NCBI GenBank assembly: GCA_002633005.1
Contig: NMRA01000739.1
Location: 52,097 to 116,096 of the forward strand
DNA length: 64,000 nucleotides
Direction: 5' to 3'
DNA from: Phoronis australis
Lineage: Eukaryota; Phoronida; Phoronidae
The notes beneath the pieces were generated by a model, which was given only the letters and a program-made list of their open reading frames with translations, did no database searches and was not told where the DNA came from. Made by a program: the position numbers and the translations under genes. The number at the start of each line of letters is the position of its first letter. The first letter of the stretch is position 1. Below, piece by piece: positions 1-11,985 of the stretch.

Positions 1-563
1 GTAAATTACTGTCAAGAGCCTCTTCGCTGAATGTTGCTGTTTTTAGTTGATGTAAGCGCTCTCAAGATGTCGCGAGGGGCCTTATGAGCATGCGCATTAG
101 ACGAAACTTACATGAGGCCTTCTTGATTTTCGATTTGTCGTGAATGTTGAGGATTGAACTAGGAAGATCTGGAGGTATTTATGATATTTATTGGTTTCGA
201 TGTGAACAAATAGAAGCAATGAACGTGTTGCTGTCGCAGATAAAATGTTTGAGTGAAATTACTCTCAGATTTGACGTGCTTGGGTTACTCCGGAAGTGGC
301 CGGCAGACGTCCATATTGAATGTCAGTTGTGTACCTTTCTCTTTATTATGTTATATTGTAGAGGGCTACTTAAAGGTGCCTGTGATCCGATGGCAAAATG
401 AATTCAGCCACAAACCTGACTTCAATATGAGCTATACGCTCAAATATTGGCTTCTGGACGATCGTTAGCATCGGCCTCAACGGGGCAAACTTCAAACTTC
501 AAGAGACGTGGAAATTTTTTCACCAATGACGCTGATATTTGGCAGTAACAAGTCTTATACATA

Positions 564-2046
564 CACGTTTCTTTTCCCCACTACACCACCGGAAGAGCTG
601 GAGTCTGTGCGCGCGCAGGGAGGTCAACCTACCGGATATGTGACCTCTTTCTGGTTTTCGGCATTACTGAGACAGAAAATCAACTGCGATTTCAAGCCAT
701 TATTTAGCGAAAATCTACCTGCCTAACAACTTCTACTGCAAAATTACTCGATTGTGCTCATTATTCACGTGTTCAGGATTCCTGTTGTGTAGTTGTAATC
801 ACCTTGTTGTGCATCATCTTTCAGTCTGAACGTCATTTTAGGCTCGTTTGTTTTAAGAAAAGTGTTTAAAAGGCTAGGATAATTGTTTTGTTACCTTGGT
901 AACTACTTATAAGTTATTATTTCCATAATATTCGTGTGTATTAGTTGATTCTAATAGAAGTTTCAGACTTTCATACATCAGATCAGCTTTGAATAATCTG
1001 GTCAGAATGAGGGTGAGTTCTTGGAACATTATTTTCTCAAATAATATCCTTTTTACAACACTGATGCCCATTAGTCCAAGGGATATGGTAGAGTTCTATA
1101 ACGTCGCTAGTACCTTCCTTGAAAAGCAAGATTTCCATCTGTGTTTCCAATGAGATCGCGTTAGTTTGGCTGCATTCCTAATCATTGATGTGCATAATGT
1201 CATTGGTCGTAGTGTTGAAAACAGTGGTCACCGGAGAAAAAGTCATCAGCCTCCTGATGGACCCTGTTTCTTATTTGAAAATCAAAATCTACACTGTGTC
1301 ATGGGGAGTGTGTGACTCAGTTTTCCGACTTGACGGAAGCAATCCAAATTCGCCAGGTGGTGGGGGACCTCTGTGCAGTATAGAGGGCCCCTTGTCTTTT
1401 GCTAATTTTGGTAATTGTCATTAATTTTCATTTAATACTTATTCTTAGGTTGAGGTGATCAATCATAGCAGTATGATGACATATATGATGTCATGTACTT
1501 TTATTAACTACTTTTAATCATTTAAGAAGACGTTATTTATTCATGTTGTCTCATAATTTTAGTATCGTCTATTTATAGGTTGTTCATTATTCATTTTGTT
1601 TCATCAGTCTTTCCATGTCAGTTTCATATTCACCATTGATCGTTCAAGTGTTGTCTTTCATTTTTCTACGTCTGCATGTCCATGGAAAGCAACTACTCAT
1701 GACGGGCCAGACTACCCCATTGTACGTACATACAGGCCTAAACATATCGGTAAAAATAAATAAATAAAAGAATGAAAGTGTAATCAAAATATTAGGTCCA
1801 ATGCACATAATAAAATCTTGTGTGATGTTGACATTTTCAGAAAAATACATCAGATAACGCACCTGAGTTAGGTTGCAAAACGATCTAATAATATGAAACA
1901 AACAGCTCAACTTGCGGAAGTAAACAAAGATTACATGGTTAGAGGTCACCTACTCTGACTGACACGAGCAGAGGTCACCTACTTGACCTCCTTGCGCGCG
2001 CTTATACCCCAGCTCTTCCGGTGGTGTAGTGGGGAAATGAAGCGTG
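564..2046. mobile_element. Region bounded by about 80-bp inverted repeats (possible non-autonomous DNA transposon)
   Basis: Bases 564-648 and 1970-2046 are imperfect inverted copies of each other. Both contain the core CCCCACTACACCACCGGAAG, then a run of alternating GC, then GGAGGTCAA and a GTGACCTCT-type end. The inner right end repeats AGAGGTCACCTACT at 1941 and 1970. The 1.3 kb interior has no recognisable transposase; its open frames are short and resemble nothing known to me. This could be one non-autonomous element or two independent insertions in opposite orientation. No target duplication was recognised. Confidence 0.4.
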
Positions 2047-2099
2047 GCCTTTTCTCCACAGGCTATCGGCAAATTGTGTAGTTATCTCCCTCACTTGTA

Positions 2100-3250
2100 A
2101 ATTGCAGCCTGTTCTTGTGTATTTCTTATGGAGGGCTCCTGGCAAGATTTAGCTCATGCGCAGAAGTACATGTTACAAATTTCTGGCGTTGGGTCAACTG
2201 CGGGTTTGCCTCTACCACAATCCACGTTCGCCCTATAGTCTATACAAAGTTTACCCCCTCCATCCATTGCAACCCTCGACCACACCATGTGTACCCCGAC
2301 AACTAGTCCATCTCGCCCCCATCCCCACCCCTTTTGTTCGCTCTTAAACAGGCTAGAAGGAAAGTAAACATCATTGTTGAGGGGAAGGGAGCACAAATTA
2401 ATTCAACATTGTCCAAGCTGCCTTATGCCTCTGTGGTCCCAATGTCAGATTGCGCGTGTTCCCACCACTTCCGCTACCCCAAGACCGTCGCCATTTTCGT
2501 ATCCCTCCGTTATTTGGTTACGGTTTTTGATGTTTAGGGAGCGAGCATACTCCGTGGAGGTAGCGTCATCCAGAAACTCGGGTCGGTATCTGCGCTTCAA
2601 CAAAACTTCGCAAAAGTCACTAGGCACGTGGCGCGATAAGGGTGATGATTTCAATCTTTTATGAATTTCACTTTATTAAGGGTCGAAAGAGATGTTCTAC
2701 CGAAGTCACTCTTTTGGGCATGCGAAAATAATATATTGTAAGAAATCTCACTGGGTGTACTAAAATCCTGAGGATTTTCGGGAAAAGCTCACTTTATGGG
2801 CCTGCATTGAGTTGGTACACTTTGAGAGTGTGGGGCTGCGGGGTCCTAATACGCAGCCTAGGGTATTGTTTCAAAATCCTTTGTTAAAAGTCAGCACCCG
2901 AGTATCTAGCGGCTGACCTCCGGAGCGCGGGAACAAAAATGACTTTGAACTTCCCGTCGTGCTGCGTGAAATTTCACCGAAACTCTGATCTTTTTGAGGG
3001 TTGTTACAAATTGGCAAAATCACCTCGTGAACTTTAAGGAACCCAGACAGAGATGTTTTCAAATTCTAACCTGCATCAAAGTTCAATGAAGCATCACTTC
3101 GTGAATCATCATCCGTTGGACATGTACACTGTACAAGGCCATCAAAAATCATTCTTATGGCAGCTTAGTCGACGCAGTGAGTTTCGTACCAGCATCTCCC
3201 TCTTCACCAATGCTTTCTTTCAGAAAAGCGATCACCGAGAATATTGAATT
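2100..3250. other. No gene recognised; possible CpG-rich promoter-like patch near 2440-2560
   Basis: There is no convincing coding sequence. Around 2455-2480 the sequence carries CCACTTCCGCTACC, an ETS-like motif when read on the minus strand, in a locally CpG-rich stretch. It could be a promoter, perhaps of the transporter whose first exon is missing, but no exon was found to support this. Confidence 0.2.
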
Positions 3251-3254
3251 TGTG

Positions 3255-3475
3255 TAGCATGCTCGCAACCAGCCTTCAATATGGAGGGCTCGAATTCCTG
3301 ACGTTGTGGACCTTTTGCTAGCAAAAGAGCGAGTGGACTGAAAAAAATGGGAGCACCACTGGGAATTGCGCGTGTGCGCTTGTTTGTGGACTTTTGTCCC
3401 ATTTACTCGGACTTTTTGTCTCTCAGGAGTGGACGTTTTTGCCCACTTCGCAAAATGTGGGGCTCAAACGCCTAG
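3255..3475 (+). mobile_element. Degenerate MITE-A copy 1
   Basis: The left end GCATGCTCGCAACCAGCC resembles the family A end CATGCGCGCACCCAG. Family blocks follow in order: TCGAATT, TGTGGACCTTTTGCT, GTGGACTTTTGTC, CTCGGACTTTTTGT, and GCCCACTTCGC with AAATG. The right terminal repeat is lost after about 3475. It is more diverged than the other copies and so probably older. Confidence 0.6.
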
Positions 3476-4206
3476 TGTCATCCTCGGACCACCCTACCCT
3501 AGCCATAGAGAGGGTCCTGAAGAGACATAGTTTACCATTCACTAAAAATGTCTCCTCAATCAATTTGGTCCAGCTCCATGGAAACATTGTGCACAACATT
3601 CTCGAAGAACATGCATGTGTGAATAAGAGCATGAGACTACAATTTTTATAAAGACTAGAGGCACCCTTACTTAGACGGTCCCCCAACGGGTAAATTCTGC
3701 AATGCCACTGATATTTGACATATATTCTCTCTTCTACATGTTTCGCTGTGTCTTTCTTTTCTTGATTTTGCTGCCCCTCAAGCTCACCCTGCCACACGTA
3801 AGTCTTTTACGATCGCCACGACGATTTCACTCAAGCGCTTGCAAATTATTGAGAAGCATGCACCCACCTGCCCACCCCGCCCCCTTCCAATGTCTGATCT
3901 CTCTATTTGAAGAGGCTGCTGCCCCTCTACTTCATCAATGAGCAGACTTGACCCCTTGTCCCTGTCTCCCGCTTTCTACTGGGCCTATGGCAGCTGTGCT
4001 TTTTTACATGTAGGTGCCTGCATTCTATAGAACAGCACCAAAGTGGATAATCAGGAGCTGCAGAACATTCTTGTACCAGTGTCAATAATTGTGCCCGCTC
4101 CAACTGAAATGTCAGGGACAGGGAATATCTGTGTATAGTTTTTGTCTAAGCAATGGCGACAAGCTGAAATATTACTCATTAAAAGATTGATTTATTCGTA
4201 TCACAG

Positions 4207-4413
4207 TTGAAGTAATGGCGTCGGCCGGAAACATTGGTGAGTACTTGGGAATACCAGCCAGTCTACTCCTAAGTCACTGCACTCCACGGTGGACGATGGT
4301 GACCGCTATGACAATGTCAACGGTAGGCTTCGCCCTCTTTTGGATGGCTGCAAAGCTAAAGCACGTGTTCACTCACTACAGCGCCGCAGTGACAGCGTTT
4401 TACTTCATTGGAG
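4207..4413 (+). CDS. Nodulin-like MFS transporter, internal exon
   Basis: This exon encodes part of a multi-pass major facilitator protein of the nodulin-like class (plant NFD4 and fungal Mch1 relatives), probably a small-solute or monocarboxylate-type carrier. The substrate is unknown. The acceptor ends at 4206 (TATCACAG) and the donor is GTACGA at 4414. The exon begins in mid-codon, so the ATG at 4215 is probably internal and not the start. Translation gives SAGNIGEYLGIPASLLL, the family's Gly-rich turn after helix 1, then a basic turn and two hydrophobic segments ending in FYFIGG. It ends in phase 1, which joins in frame to the exon at 6842. The upstream exon with helix 1 was not found in 1-4200 and may lie outside the window. 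Confidence 0.75.
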
Positions 4414-4445
4414 GTACGAATAGACCTGCCATTTGGGCTCGCTGG

Positions 4446-4504
4446 TTCCCTACGTGCCTCTAGGTGGTCGGTAGCCAGCACGTGTTGGCTAGGCACGTAG
4501 GGAA
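4446..4504. repeat. Nested inverted repeat in transporter intron
   Basis: The outer arms TTCCCTACGTGCCT (4446-4459) and AGGCACGTAGGGAA (4491-4504) are perfectly complementary over 14 bp. The inner segment 4473-4490, AGCCAGCACGTGTTGGCT, is itself a palindrome with one mismatch and a central CACGTG. Similarity continues weakly outward (CATTTGGGC on both sides). Confidence 0.7.
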
Positions 4505-5566
4505 TCACCCAGCCATTTGGGCAGTGACACCTCGCGTGCACTCTTGAATAATCTGAAACACCAGGTGTTTTGGTAGCCTCAGCAAAGCTTTTTTCACGTG
4601 AGAGAACTTCAATAATACGGCCGATCATTTTCCATTTTGAAAGTTACGGGCCGAAATCCGCACATGCACGGTTCCGGGCTTTGTAGGCGGGTATCACAGA
4701 AAATGAAGAAATTAGAGCGGGTGAGGTTTAACGGCAATTTTTTGGTCTAAATGGGAAATGCTTGCAACGAATGTTGTACAGTGGTTTCTTAAATTAAAGT
4801 AATTGTTTTGAGTAAATAACATCCAGAAATTTAGTCTTTACTCTAGTCTACCCCGCCGGCTTCGAAGGTCACGACACTTGCTCATTTGCTCAATGGGGAT
4901 TTTTTGGCACAAATATATTGGTAACCTTTAGACAAGTAGAAATTTCTTGCTAAAAATCTGATTAGTACTGACATGTTTTAACCTAAATTTCTGGAATCTG
5001 GAGTTCAAGAGCATGGCTTTCTTAGTTCCCCTTATCGGCACGTGTGCAGTCGGTCGTAAATTCTTAACGTTAGGAGCTTTGACACAGAGTGTAAACAAGG
5101 GCTTCTATTGGCCCAGACCAGTGATAACGTCAAATTTAGCAACTCAAACTGTGGTCTTTGTCCGAGGTTATTCGGATGGGAAAACCTCATCCATACCACA
5201 TCGGATATTTTCGTTGCATTAAGTTTCCTGTCGGAGGAAAACGCTGTATGCAAATGTGCCGATTTCAATCCTACGGCATGTCATTTCAGTAATGCGGCAC
5301 GACATGTGACTCAACATGGATAATTCTGACAAAATTACTACAGAGTTTAGTTGAGATTTTTCCAGAAACACGTTGAGAACATTATTTGATTGCCAACTTC
5401 CCAGAAAACACGATCGTGATATGTTCTGATGTATAATATATAAAAAATCCACATAATTTGAATTTTAACCATCTTACCCGCCAGATTCGAGTCAAGCTCT
5501 GATTAAACCTTACAAATTCACTTTGTGATGGATTTACCTACCTGGAATGACCTTAAGTGTCTTGCA

Positions 5567-5892
5567 GACGATAAATGTAAGGCGTATGGATTTCTACTTT
5601 GCACTACTTTGTGATTCGCCCATGTAATATGTAGAGAATCCTGCACTCGTTTCAGGTTTATGACATGGGGAATACCTCTTGGAAATGTCGTCAAAATCAC
5701 GAGACTTTATTTTCTCGCGTGAACCGTAAATACGATCTTTTTTGCCGAAAAACTCGACGTGTATAAAACAATCAGCCACATGACGCATTGTTTGGTTGGC
5801 GCGGGTTTGGTTGTTCAGTGTTTTGATGACGATAAAATGTAAGGAGTGTGGATTTCTACTTTACACTAGTTTGTAAAATGCCCATGTAATAT
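5567..5892 (+). repeat. Diverged direct repeat, about 65 bp, two copies
   Basis: Copies at 5567-5630 and 5828-5892 both run GACGATAAA, ATGTAAGG, GTGGATTTCTACTTT or close variants, then CACTA, TTTGT and GCCCATGTAATAT. They are about 80-85% identical by eye and lie 260 bp apart in the same orientation. Confidence 0.65.
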
Positions 5893-6841
5893 CAAAACAT
5901 TACGTACTCGGTGTTATTAACCAGTCGTGTCGTAATACATTCCAGGTGATGTGAAAATTGTAGTTATCAAATCAAGTCTAATTCCATTGCTTCATTTTCA
6001 TCATATTTTGTAATTATTGTTCCTCAAGCGAGACTCTTGAGGTACGGTTCCATGTGCTCAGAGATTTCTCGGCAAAATTAGTCAACTACATGTACCACAA
6101 TTACTCTGATCATTTTTAATACGACCTGTGGCTTTGGGTGGACACCGGTAGTTTTTTTTTTTGGCCTCTCATCGGATATCTTTTAAGCCCCAGTCGTACA
6201 ACCACATTCGACAACCTGCAATACCCAATGTCATTAGTTTTTCAACAAGACATTTTTTGGGTGTTAAAATCATGTTACAGTATTTTACCGAAAGTTAGTT
6301 ACATTTTGCGTAAATGAAAATTTCGGGTAACCTCCTTGGCTGCGAGATCGAAACACATATTAAGTACGATCAAATTTGGCATTCCAGGACAATTGTGCTA
6401 TGGCCAATCTCAGTATGACTGATGACTACCCACAATAATTTCTACTAGCCCACATAGGCGTGGATCATACGCTTCGAGTTTGAAATCTCTGAGTGGTTAT
6501 TAACAAGGTGTTCAATCGGAATTGGATCCCCGTTGTAAAATAGATATCCCGGCGGGGAGTCGAAAACACACTTGGCCCACCATCAAAACCGACCGGGGAC
6601 GGAGTTCGTGTTTTAAAGGTAGGGGTGACCGTCGTGATTAGGTTAGCTGTTTTGAAGGAGCGGGTCTGTTTTCGACTTCGGGATCCTGTTTTACATCAGG
6701 ACTACAACTTCGATGGAACACTCAGATTAACCACCATTAATTTCCCGTTAGCAGGCATCACTGTTTAATTTTGAAAATTCTAAAACTGTCAGTTAGTTTC
6801 ATGTTCATGGTATTTGCCGCATGACGACGATATTTTTTCAG

Positions 6842-7797
6842 CTCATGGCACTGTATACACGACGATGGCTTGTCTCCTCGTCAACATGGACAATTTTTCA
6901 ATCAAGCATATCGGGAAAATAGTCGTCCTCATGGACACTTTGTACTGCTTAGGCACGCCGCTTGTGGCGCTGTTATATTCGCTGCTATTTTCACATTCCG
7001 GAGTCTCCGGTAAAGACAATCTAGAAGACTTCCTCTTATTCGCCGCAGTGATGTATGTAAGTGTCAATGGACTCTGTGTCATATTCATAAACAGTTACAA
7101 AGAGAAAACGGAAGATACAGACTTGGAAACTTCCCCGTTGATCCAACAAGACGGTGCTACTTCCGGTACTCCCATTATGAGCATTCGCGCCATGGCCAAG
7201 GACTGGTCAATACATTTCTGCGTTTGGCAGCAGGTCATATGCGTTGCCTTGGGAACCATGTACACCAATAACATCACCACGGTACTCCACTCTCTCAACT
7301 TGGACAAGTTGTCAACTTTATTCACATCTTACTTATCGCTGGCCTCTACAATTCTCACCCTCATCATTTGCAGCCTGACTGATTACACTGAGAAGTGGAT
7401 TCGTCGCTCATACTTCATACTCGTAAGCGTTGCTGTTCAGTTATCGGCATTTGCAGTTCTAATTTTTCTTATAGACAACATGGCCCTGCTTATAGCCATT
7501 ACGTTGTTGGAGTCTCTTGCATTTGGCTGCAACTGGTCGCTGACTTCCGCCGTTATGGGTAAGAGATTGGGAGTGCGTAACTTCGAGAAATTATGGGGCA
7601 TCGTCCTCGTCTTTGACGCTGCCGCAATCTCGCTGATTCAAGGCGTGTTCGGCTGGATCTACGAAAGCTACATAACAGTGAAAGGAGGAAATGATTGCTT
7701 CGGGCCGGGCTGTTTCACGTGGATTATGGTGCTGTCGGCGGGGTTGAACTTTTGCGCATTAATACTCAGCATCGGGGTTGTAGGTCATGGTTGGTAG
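6842..7797 (+). CDS. Nodulin-like MFS transporter, terminal exon
   Basis: This large last exon carries most of the transporter. It opens AHGTVYTTMACLLVNMDNF, matching the family's pattern of a Gly-rich helix followed by Asn-Phe. It then has about eight further hydrophobic segments, a hydrophilic central loop with acidic residues (KEKTEDTDLETSPL), and near the C-terminus the family-like FxQGxFGxIYE signature (SLIQGVFGWIYES). It ends with TAG at 7795-7797. With exon 4207-4413 the seen part is about 387 residues and some 10-11 helices, so one or two N-terminal helices are missing. The reading frame is intact and looks functional. A possible AATAAA polyadenylation signal lies at 8246. Family assignment is from motif memory, not a search. 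The substrate is unknown. Confidence 0.8.
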
Positions 7798-8245
7798 ATT
7801 CCGTCGCGACCATACTTACATGTAGATACGACGTCATTTTTTGTTAATGACTGCACGCCGAGATTATTAATTGATCCATTTTACCATGCGATAGAAGCGT
7901 TTGAGTAAAATATGTAAAAAGTGAAACGAAACTTGTTGGTATCATGTTTTCAAAAATGACAAATCAATGAAAACTATTGAATTGTTCTGCAGTTAATTCC
8001 AGTCCAATTCTATGTACAAATCCTGATTCAAGATTATCAAACAACAATAGACTTGGTTGAAAACACGCCTGGACTTTTTGTTAAGACATCTCTCAGGTCT
8101 TCCGCGATATAGCTGCACCCCTGAAGAAAGGAGATTGTTTAGACAATACGACCGAGTCTGTATTACGCTGTGAAACAAAAAGTCTAGTCGAGTTTTCAAC
8201 GAAGTTAGTGTAACTAACGAAGTACTGCTACAGAACTATACCAAA

Positions 8246-8251
8246 AATAAA
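8246..8251 (+). terminator. Possible polyadenylation signal for the MFS gene
   Basis: AATAAA lies about 450 bp after the transporter stop codon, in AT-rich sequence. It is the first canonical hexamer noticed downstream, but the assignment is positional only. Confidence 0.3.
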
Positions 8252-8326
8252 TAGAAAGAAAATGCACAATACACTGTTTAGTTGGCCATTTTTGCCTCCT
8301 TACCTTGACCTTGAAAGCGATGATAG

Positions 8327-8422
8327 ACATGTCCACAGGCGTCCTCAGCTTCTGATCGTCCCCAATACACTATATGTAGTGTATTGGGGGCGATCAGAAG
8401 CTGAGGACGCCTGTGGACATGT
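8327..8422. repeat. Long near-perfect inverted repeat (46-bp arms, 4-bp loop)
   Basis: Left arm 8327-8372 and right arm 8377-8422 are complementary at 45 of 46 positions. The single mismatch is GATCGTCCCC against GATCGCCCCC. The loop is 8373-8376. The flanks beyond the arms do not pair. RNA from either strand would fold into a hairpin of pre-miRNA size. Confidence 0.9.
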
Positions 8423-8429
8423 TAAGTTA

Positions 8430-11072
8430 ACCAAACAAAAAACAATCCGTGAGTTCGGTCTCAGTCATCTTAAGTTACTTTCTCTTTATAAAAATCATAA
8501 CACGGTCAGACCATTTTCTACATGTTACTTGTTTTTATATACATTTTATGCCAGGTAGACTTTCTTACATGAGCAAGTTTGGCCATTTGAAATGACAATT
8601 TTTTTGCCGGGACTAACGAGAACTCGCCAGTGACACTCGAAATACACACAGCGGCACAACTATCAGTGGTTGGGAATTTTCAAAGAAACCAAGGTACATG
8701 TAATATAAAAATACAGCTATATAGTATTTCAATATATTTTAAATTCTGAAATGGCAATTCCATAAATAAATACAAATATATTTACAATTACGTTCGACTC
8801 TGTGGCAAAATGATAGACAGCAATTGATTGATTAGCCTTTGCCAGAAAAAAGAACAATATAACTCCAACCCATTAAGTGCTCTCTATTGAAAAGCGAGGG
8901 GATTCATTGGGGGCAATTGAGACCAGAAAAAGATAAGCGCTCTGTTGTGGGTTAGGTACAGTACAGTACACAAGCCTAGTCAACCCATCACCCTCATCAA
9001 ACCTGAAGAGAAAAGACTGCCGGGGCATCTCAACAAAGTAGCAGCAGTTACATGGGGTTGTAACATTCTGTTGTAGTTAACCAATTTTTGGCATTCGGGG
9101 GACTAAAAAGCCTAAAATATTAATGACCACTAAATTTTTCATAAGTCACGCCAAAAGCAGCCTGGACTGCACGCAACCTTTTTGTTTAACTAGGGGTGAC
9201 ATTACTGCCATCGGTCTCTGTTCCCGGACTCTCCCAAACAAGAGAAGACAGTCACATAAGTTTAGGAAGTGTGGTAACTGACTATTCAAATCCCAGAGAA
9301 TAACATTCAGTGTTCATAGCTGGTAAATGAGATGCATCCCTCGTGTGTTCAAGTGACTCACAGGCTTTGATAACATTTTCATTTGGCTTGACCATAATTT
9401 TCCAGATGAAAATCAACCTCGCCACCAACTTAGGCTAGTAAACCAGGACCATGAACTCCAGAGTAGGGGTCTAATTTTTGAGCTTCAACGCGAAATCATT
9501 TTTGAGTGCTGATCTGTTATTCTGTTCAGAGGTATACCGTTGGGGAAAGCAAGAATCAGAGATTGCAACATTTCTTCTGGCAAAGGCATCGTCAAAAATA
9601 GCTTTACGTCCGAGCACAATAGTCATACTAGCTGTGCGTCCCAACGCAACAGTCACGCCAGCTGCGACCACAGGATGGTCAAAACCTAAAAATTTAAAAA
9701 TAATGAGTTACTCAGATCTTGTATGATATCCACCAGCTAACATTCACGGAAGGAAATGGTAGAATAAACCTAATGAAAATATTGAATTTGTGTGTGGGAA
9801 AAAGTGGCACACTAACACTTACTGCTGTGCCCCATTTAACAATCTTGTAAGTTGGCATGCAAAAGAAAAATAGGCCTTAAAGGGGCGTCATCATTTTTGC
9901 GGCCAAAAATGCAGTTTTGGGATCATTGTTGAATGAGATGAATTTGTTGAAGCTATTGGCTTTGAGAGGAGCTATCAAAACTAATCCAGTCTGGTGTCCT
10001 CTTTCCCTAAAACTGCTACATAACAGGAAATCTGGCTCAAGAGCATTTCGCTGCACTTATACCTTATTTCTGTAAAATTTCTTTTTTCTCAGAGAATTTC
10101 ACTTAAAACAACAACTGGTCTTAATTCCACCGGCCCTTTTCTTGAACAGTTTATTGTTTTTTTCTTTTGAACTTCGGCTAAACATCAGTGTATGGATGGC
10201 TAGGCTCGTTTCACGAAAACAGGCTAAAACTGAAACAGTTCTGAGGTGGGAATGGGTAACATTCAGTTCAGAGATAAATGAATTAGAGAACGTGCCAGTG
10301 TGGTATCCCATGCACCAAAGACGCAAGCAAATCAAACCTACGGACGATCTCTGAAAGAGCCCCCTCCACAGAAAGAGTCGCCACAGGGTCCTCTTGGAAA
10401 CAAAGTTCAAAAAAGATACCAAGGCAGATCTTTCAAGATCAATCTTCATGTCTGCCGCATGCGTAAAATGCAATTTTTGGCCCTAGAAATATTTCACAAT
10501 CATCACTTGCTAATTGATTAGTCATGCTGACTTATAATAGCAAAGCTGCCAACACAGTGAAAACTTTTTAAATAAAATACACGGCAATTCTCCAATTAAT
10601 TTCCACAACACTAATTGTCAAAACTGCCACTGGTTGCCTCAAATAATTGAAATTTTGCTCAATGTTGCTTTATAACATCTACACAGTACAAAGAATTTTT
10701 CCTCAAATTTTATGTTTGTGGAGAAATTTCACTTGTCACCATATTGTGTGCTAAATAAGTGAAAATTTACCCATACTTTCAAAGCACACGGGATTGGCTG
10801 AATTTTTTAAATAACACACTCGTAGGAGTCTGTAGCTCAGACCACTGAGCTTCAGTGTCTACTCTGTGGCTGTATGAGGGCGCTGCAGTCTGCAAAAATT
10901 CCTGGAAGCTGTACAATATCAGGTGTTCTAAGAAGTTGAAAAGATAACTCACTGGATTCACAATTCGTTAGTCTCTGAATTAAATTTGCTACAAATGCAC
11001 TTCCACACTGATAACCAGTATAAACAGTTTCAAAGTGCTTGACCAATGTCCAGTGCCGCAGATCATCCAAAC
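8430..11072. other. Intergenic region, 3' flank of the RIIAD1-like gene
   Basis: No coding exon was recognised. The right part probably includes the 3' untranslated region of the minus-strand RIIAD1-like gene, but no canonical polyadenylation hexamer was found close to its stop codon. Composition is unremarkable. Confidence 0.4.
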
Positions 11073-11191
11073 TCAGGCAGCTGTATTCTCCCTGTACACG
11101 TTTTGCAGCACCTTGTTCTGCTTCAGGTCTTTCTGTCTGGCCTCCAGTGCCCTGTACACCAGCTCAGGGCGGTCGGGGTGGGTGAAGTAGC
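11073..11191 (-). CDS. RIIAD1: RIIAD1-like gene, exon 4 (last coding exon)
   Basis: The acceptor on the minus strand is TTCTTTTCAG, ending at 11192. The exon supplies YFTHPDRPELVYRALEAR and a Lys/Gln-rich tail, and ends with TGA at 11073-11075. It joins in frame after exon 3. The tail is longer than I recall for vertebrate proteins of this family. Confidence 0.8.
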
Positions 11192-11920
11192 CTGAAAAGA
11201 AGAACTGAAGAAGGTGAAATCCAGACAGACATTGGGACCAATCATTGCACCATTCGCTATTGACAATAGAAAAACAATAGTCAGGGAGGGATTCATTACT
11301 TGGCATATAATCTCCAACAAAACAGTTTAAGGAAAAACATATTATGACGCCTGGGGCATGTGAAGTAGCAAAGCATTTAAAACGATACGCAATGTCACTT
11401 TGAAAGTTTCAATATGCAATGTTAGAATACCTGTGAAATACACCAACTACACGCACAGGGCTTAATATTTTTGTTCCAAACAGCCACTTGCGAGCAGAAT
11501 CTGCACAAAATTGCATACAAAAAGGCTCATTTTACAGTATTGATGCAATGCTGCAGGATCATTAAAAAAATTTTTACAAAATCATTGCGTAAAACTGAGC
11601 CTTTCACACTGGCAGGCTTCCCAATTGTCATTTACTTTCAAATGGGAGACAGACACTGGTCCATGTATCTTGTAGCACAATGCCCCATTGGTGACAAAGA
11701 AAGAACCAAAACCATCAAATAGGGAATCATCCAAACGAATTTCAAGTTCAAACATGTGTCGTACAATCATACGTCCACATACCACTAGGTGTGTATGACC
11801 AGTTATCAGTGTTTTGTGAAAGTATCCATTTCAGTAACGAACAAAAAACAAAGTTTTAATAGTCTTTATTGATGCATACTTTAAGAACTTTTTTGTTGTG
11901 AGTTTTCCATGGAGCTAGGT

Positions 11921-11985
11921 GGGACCTGAATTGGGGATCCTTTGTGTGCCAGTTGATACACTGTATCTCTTACCACTAGACAACA
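11921..11985 (-). repeat. tRNA-like sequence (possible degenerate SINE head)
   Basis: Read on the minus strand, TGTCTAGTGGTAAGAGAT resembles a Pol III A box. About 35 bases on, AATTCAGGTCCC loosely resembles a B box. The fold is too poor for a functional tRNA. It lies in intron 3 of the RIIAD1-like gene. Confidence 0.3.

Larger units (their letters stand above)
4414..6841 (+). other. Intron of the MFS transporter gene
   Basis: This 2.4 kb GT-AG intron starts GTACGA and ends after a pyrimidine run, TATTTTTTCAG. It holds a nested inverted repeat (4446-4504) and a diverged direct repeat (5567-5630 and 5828-5892). No coding exon was recognised within it. The phases of the two flanking exons fit exactly and the joined peptide reads FIGGAHGTVYTTMACLLVN, a family-like motif across the junction. 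Confidence 0.7.
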
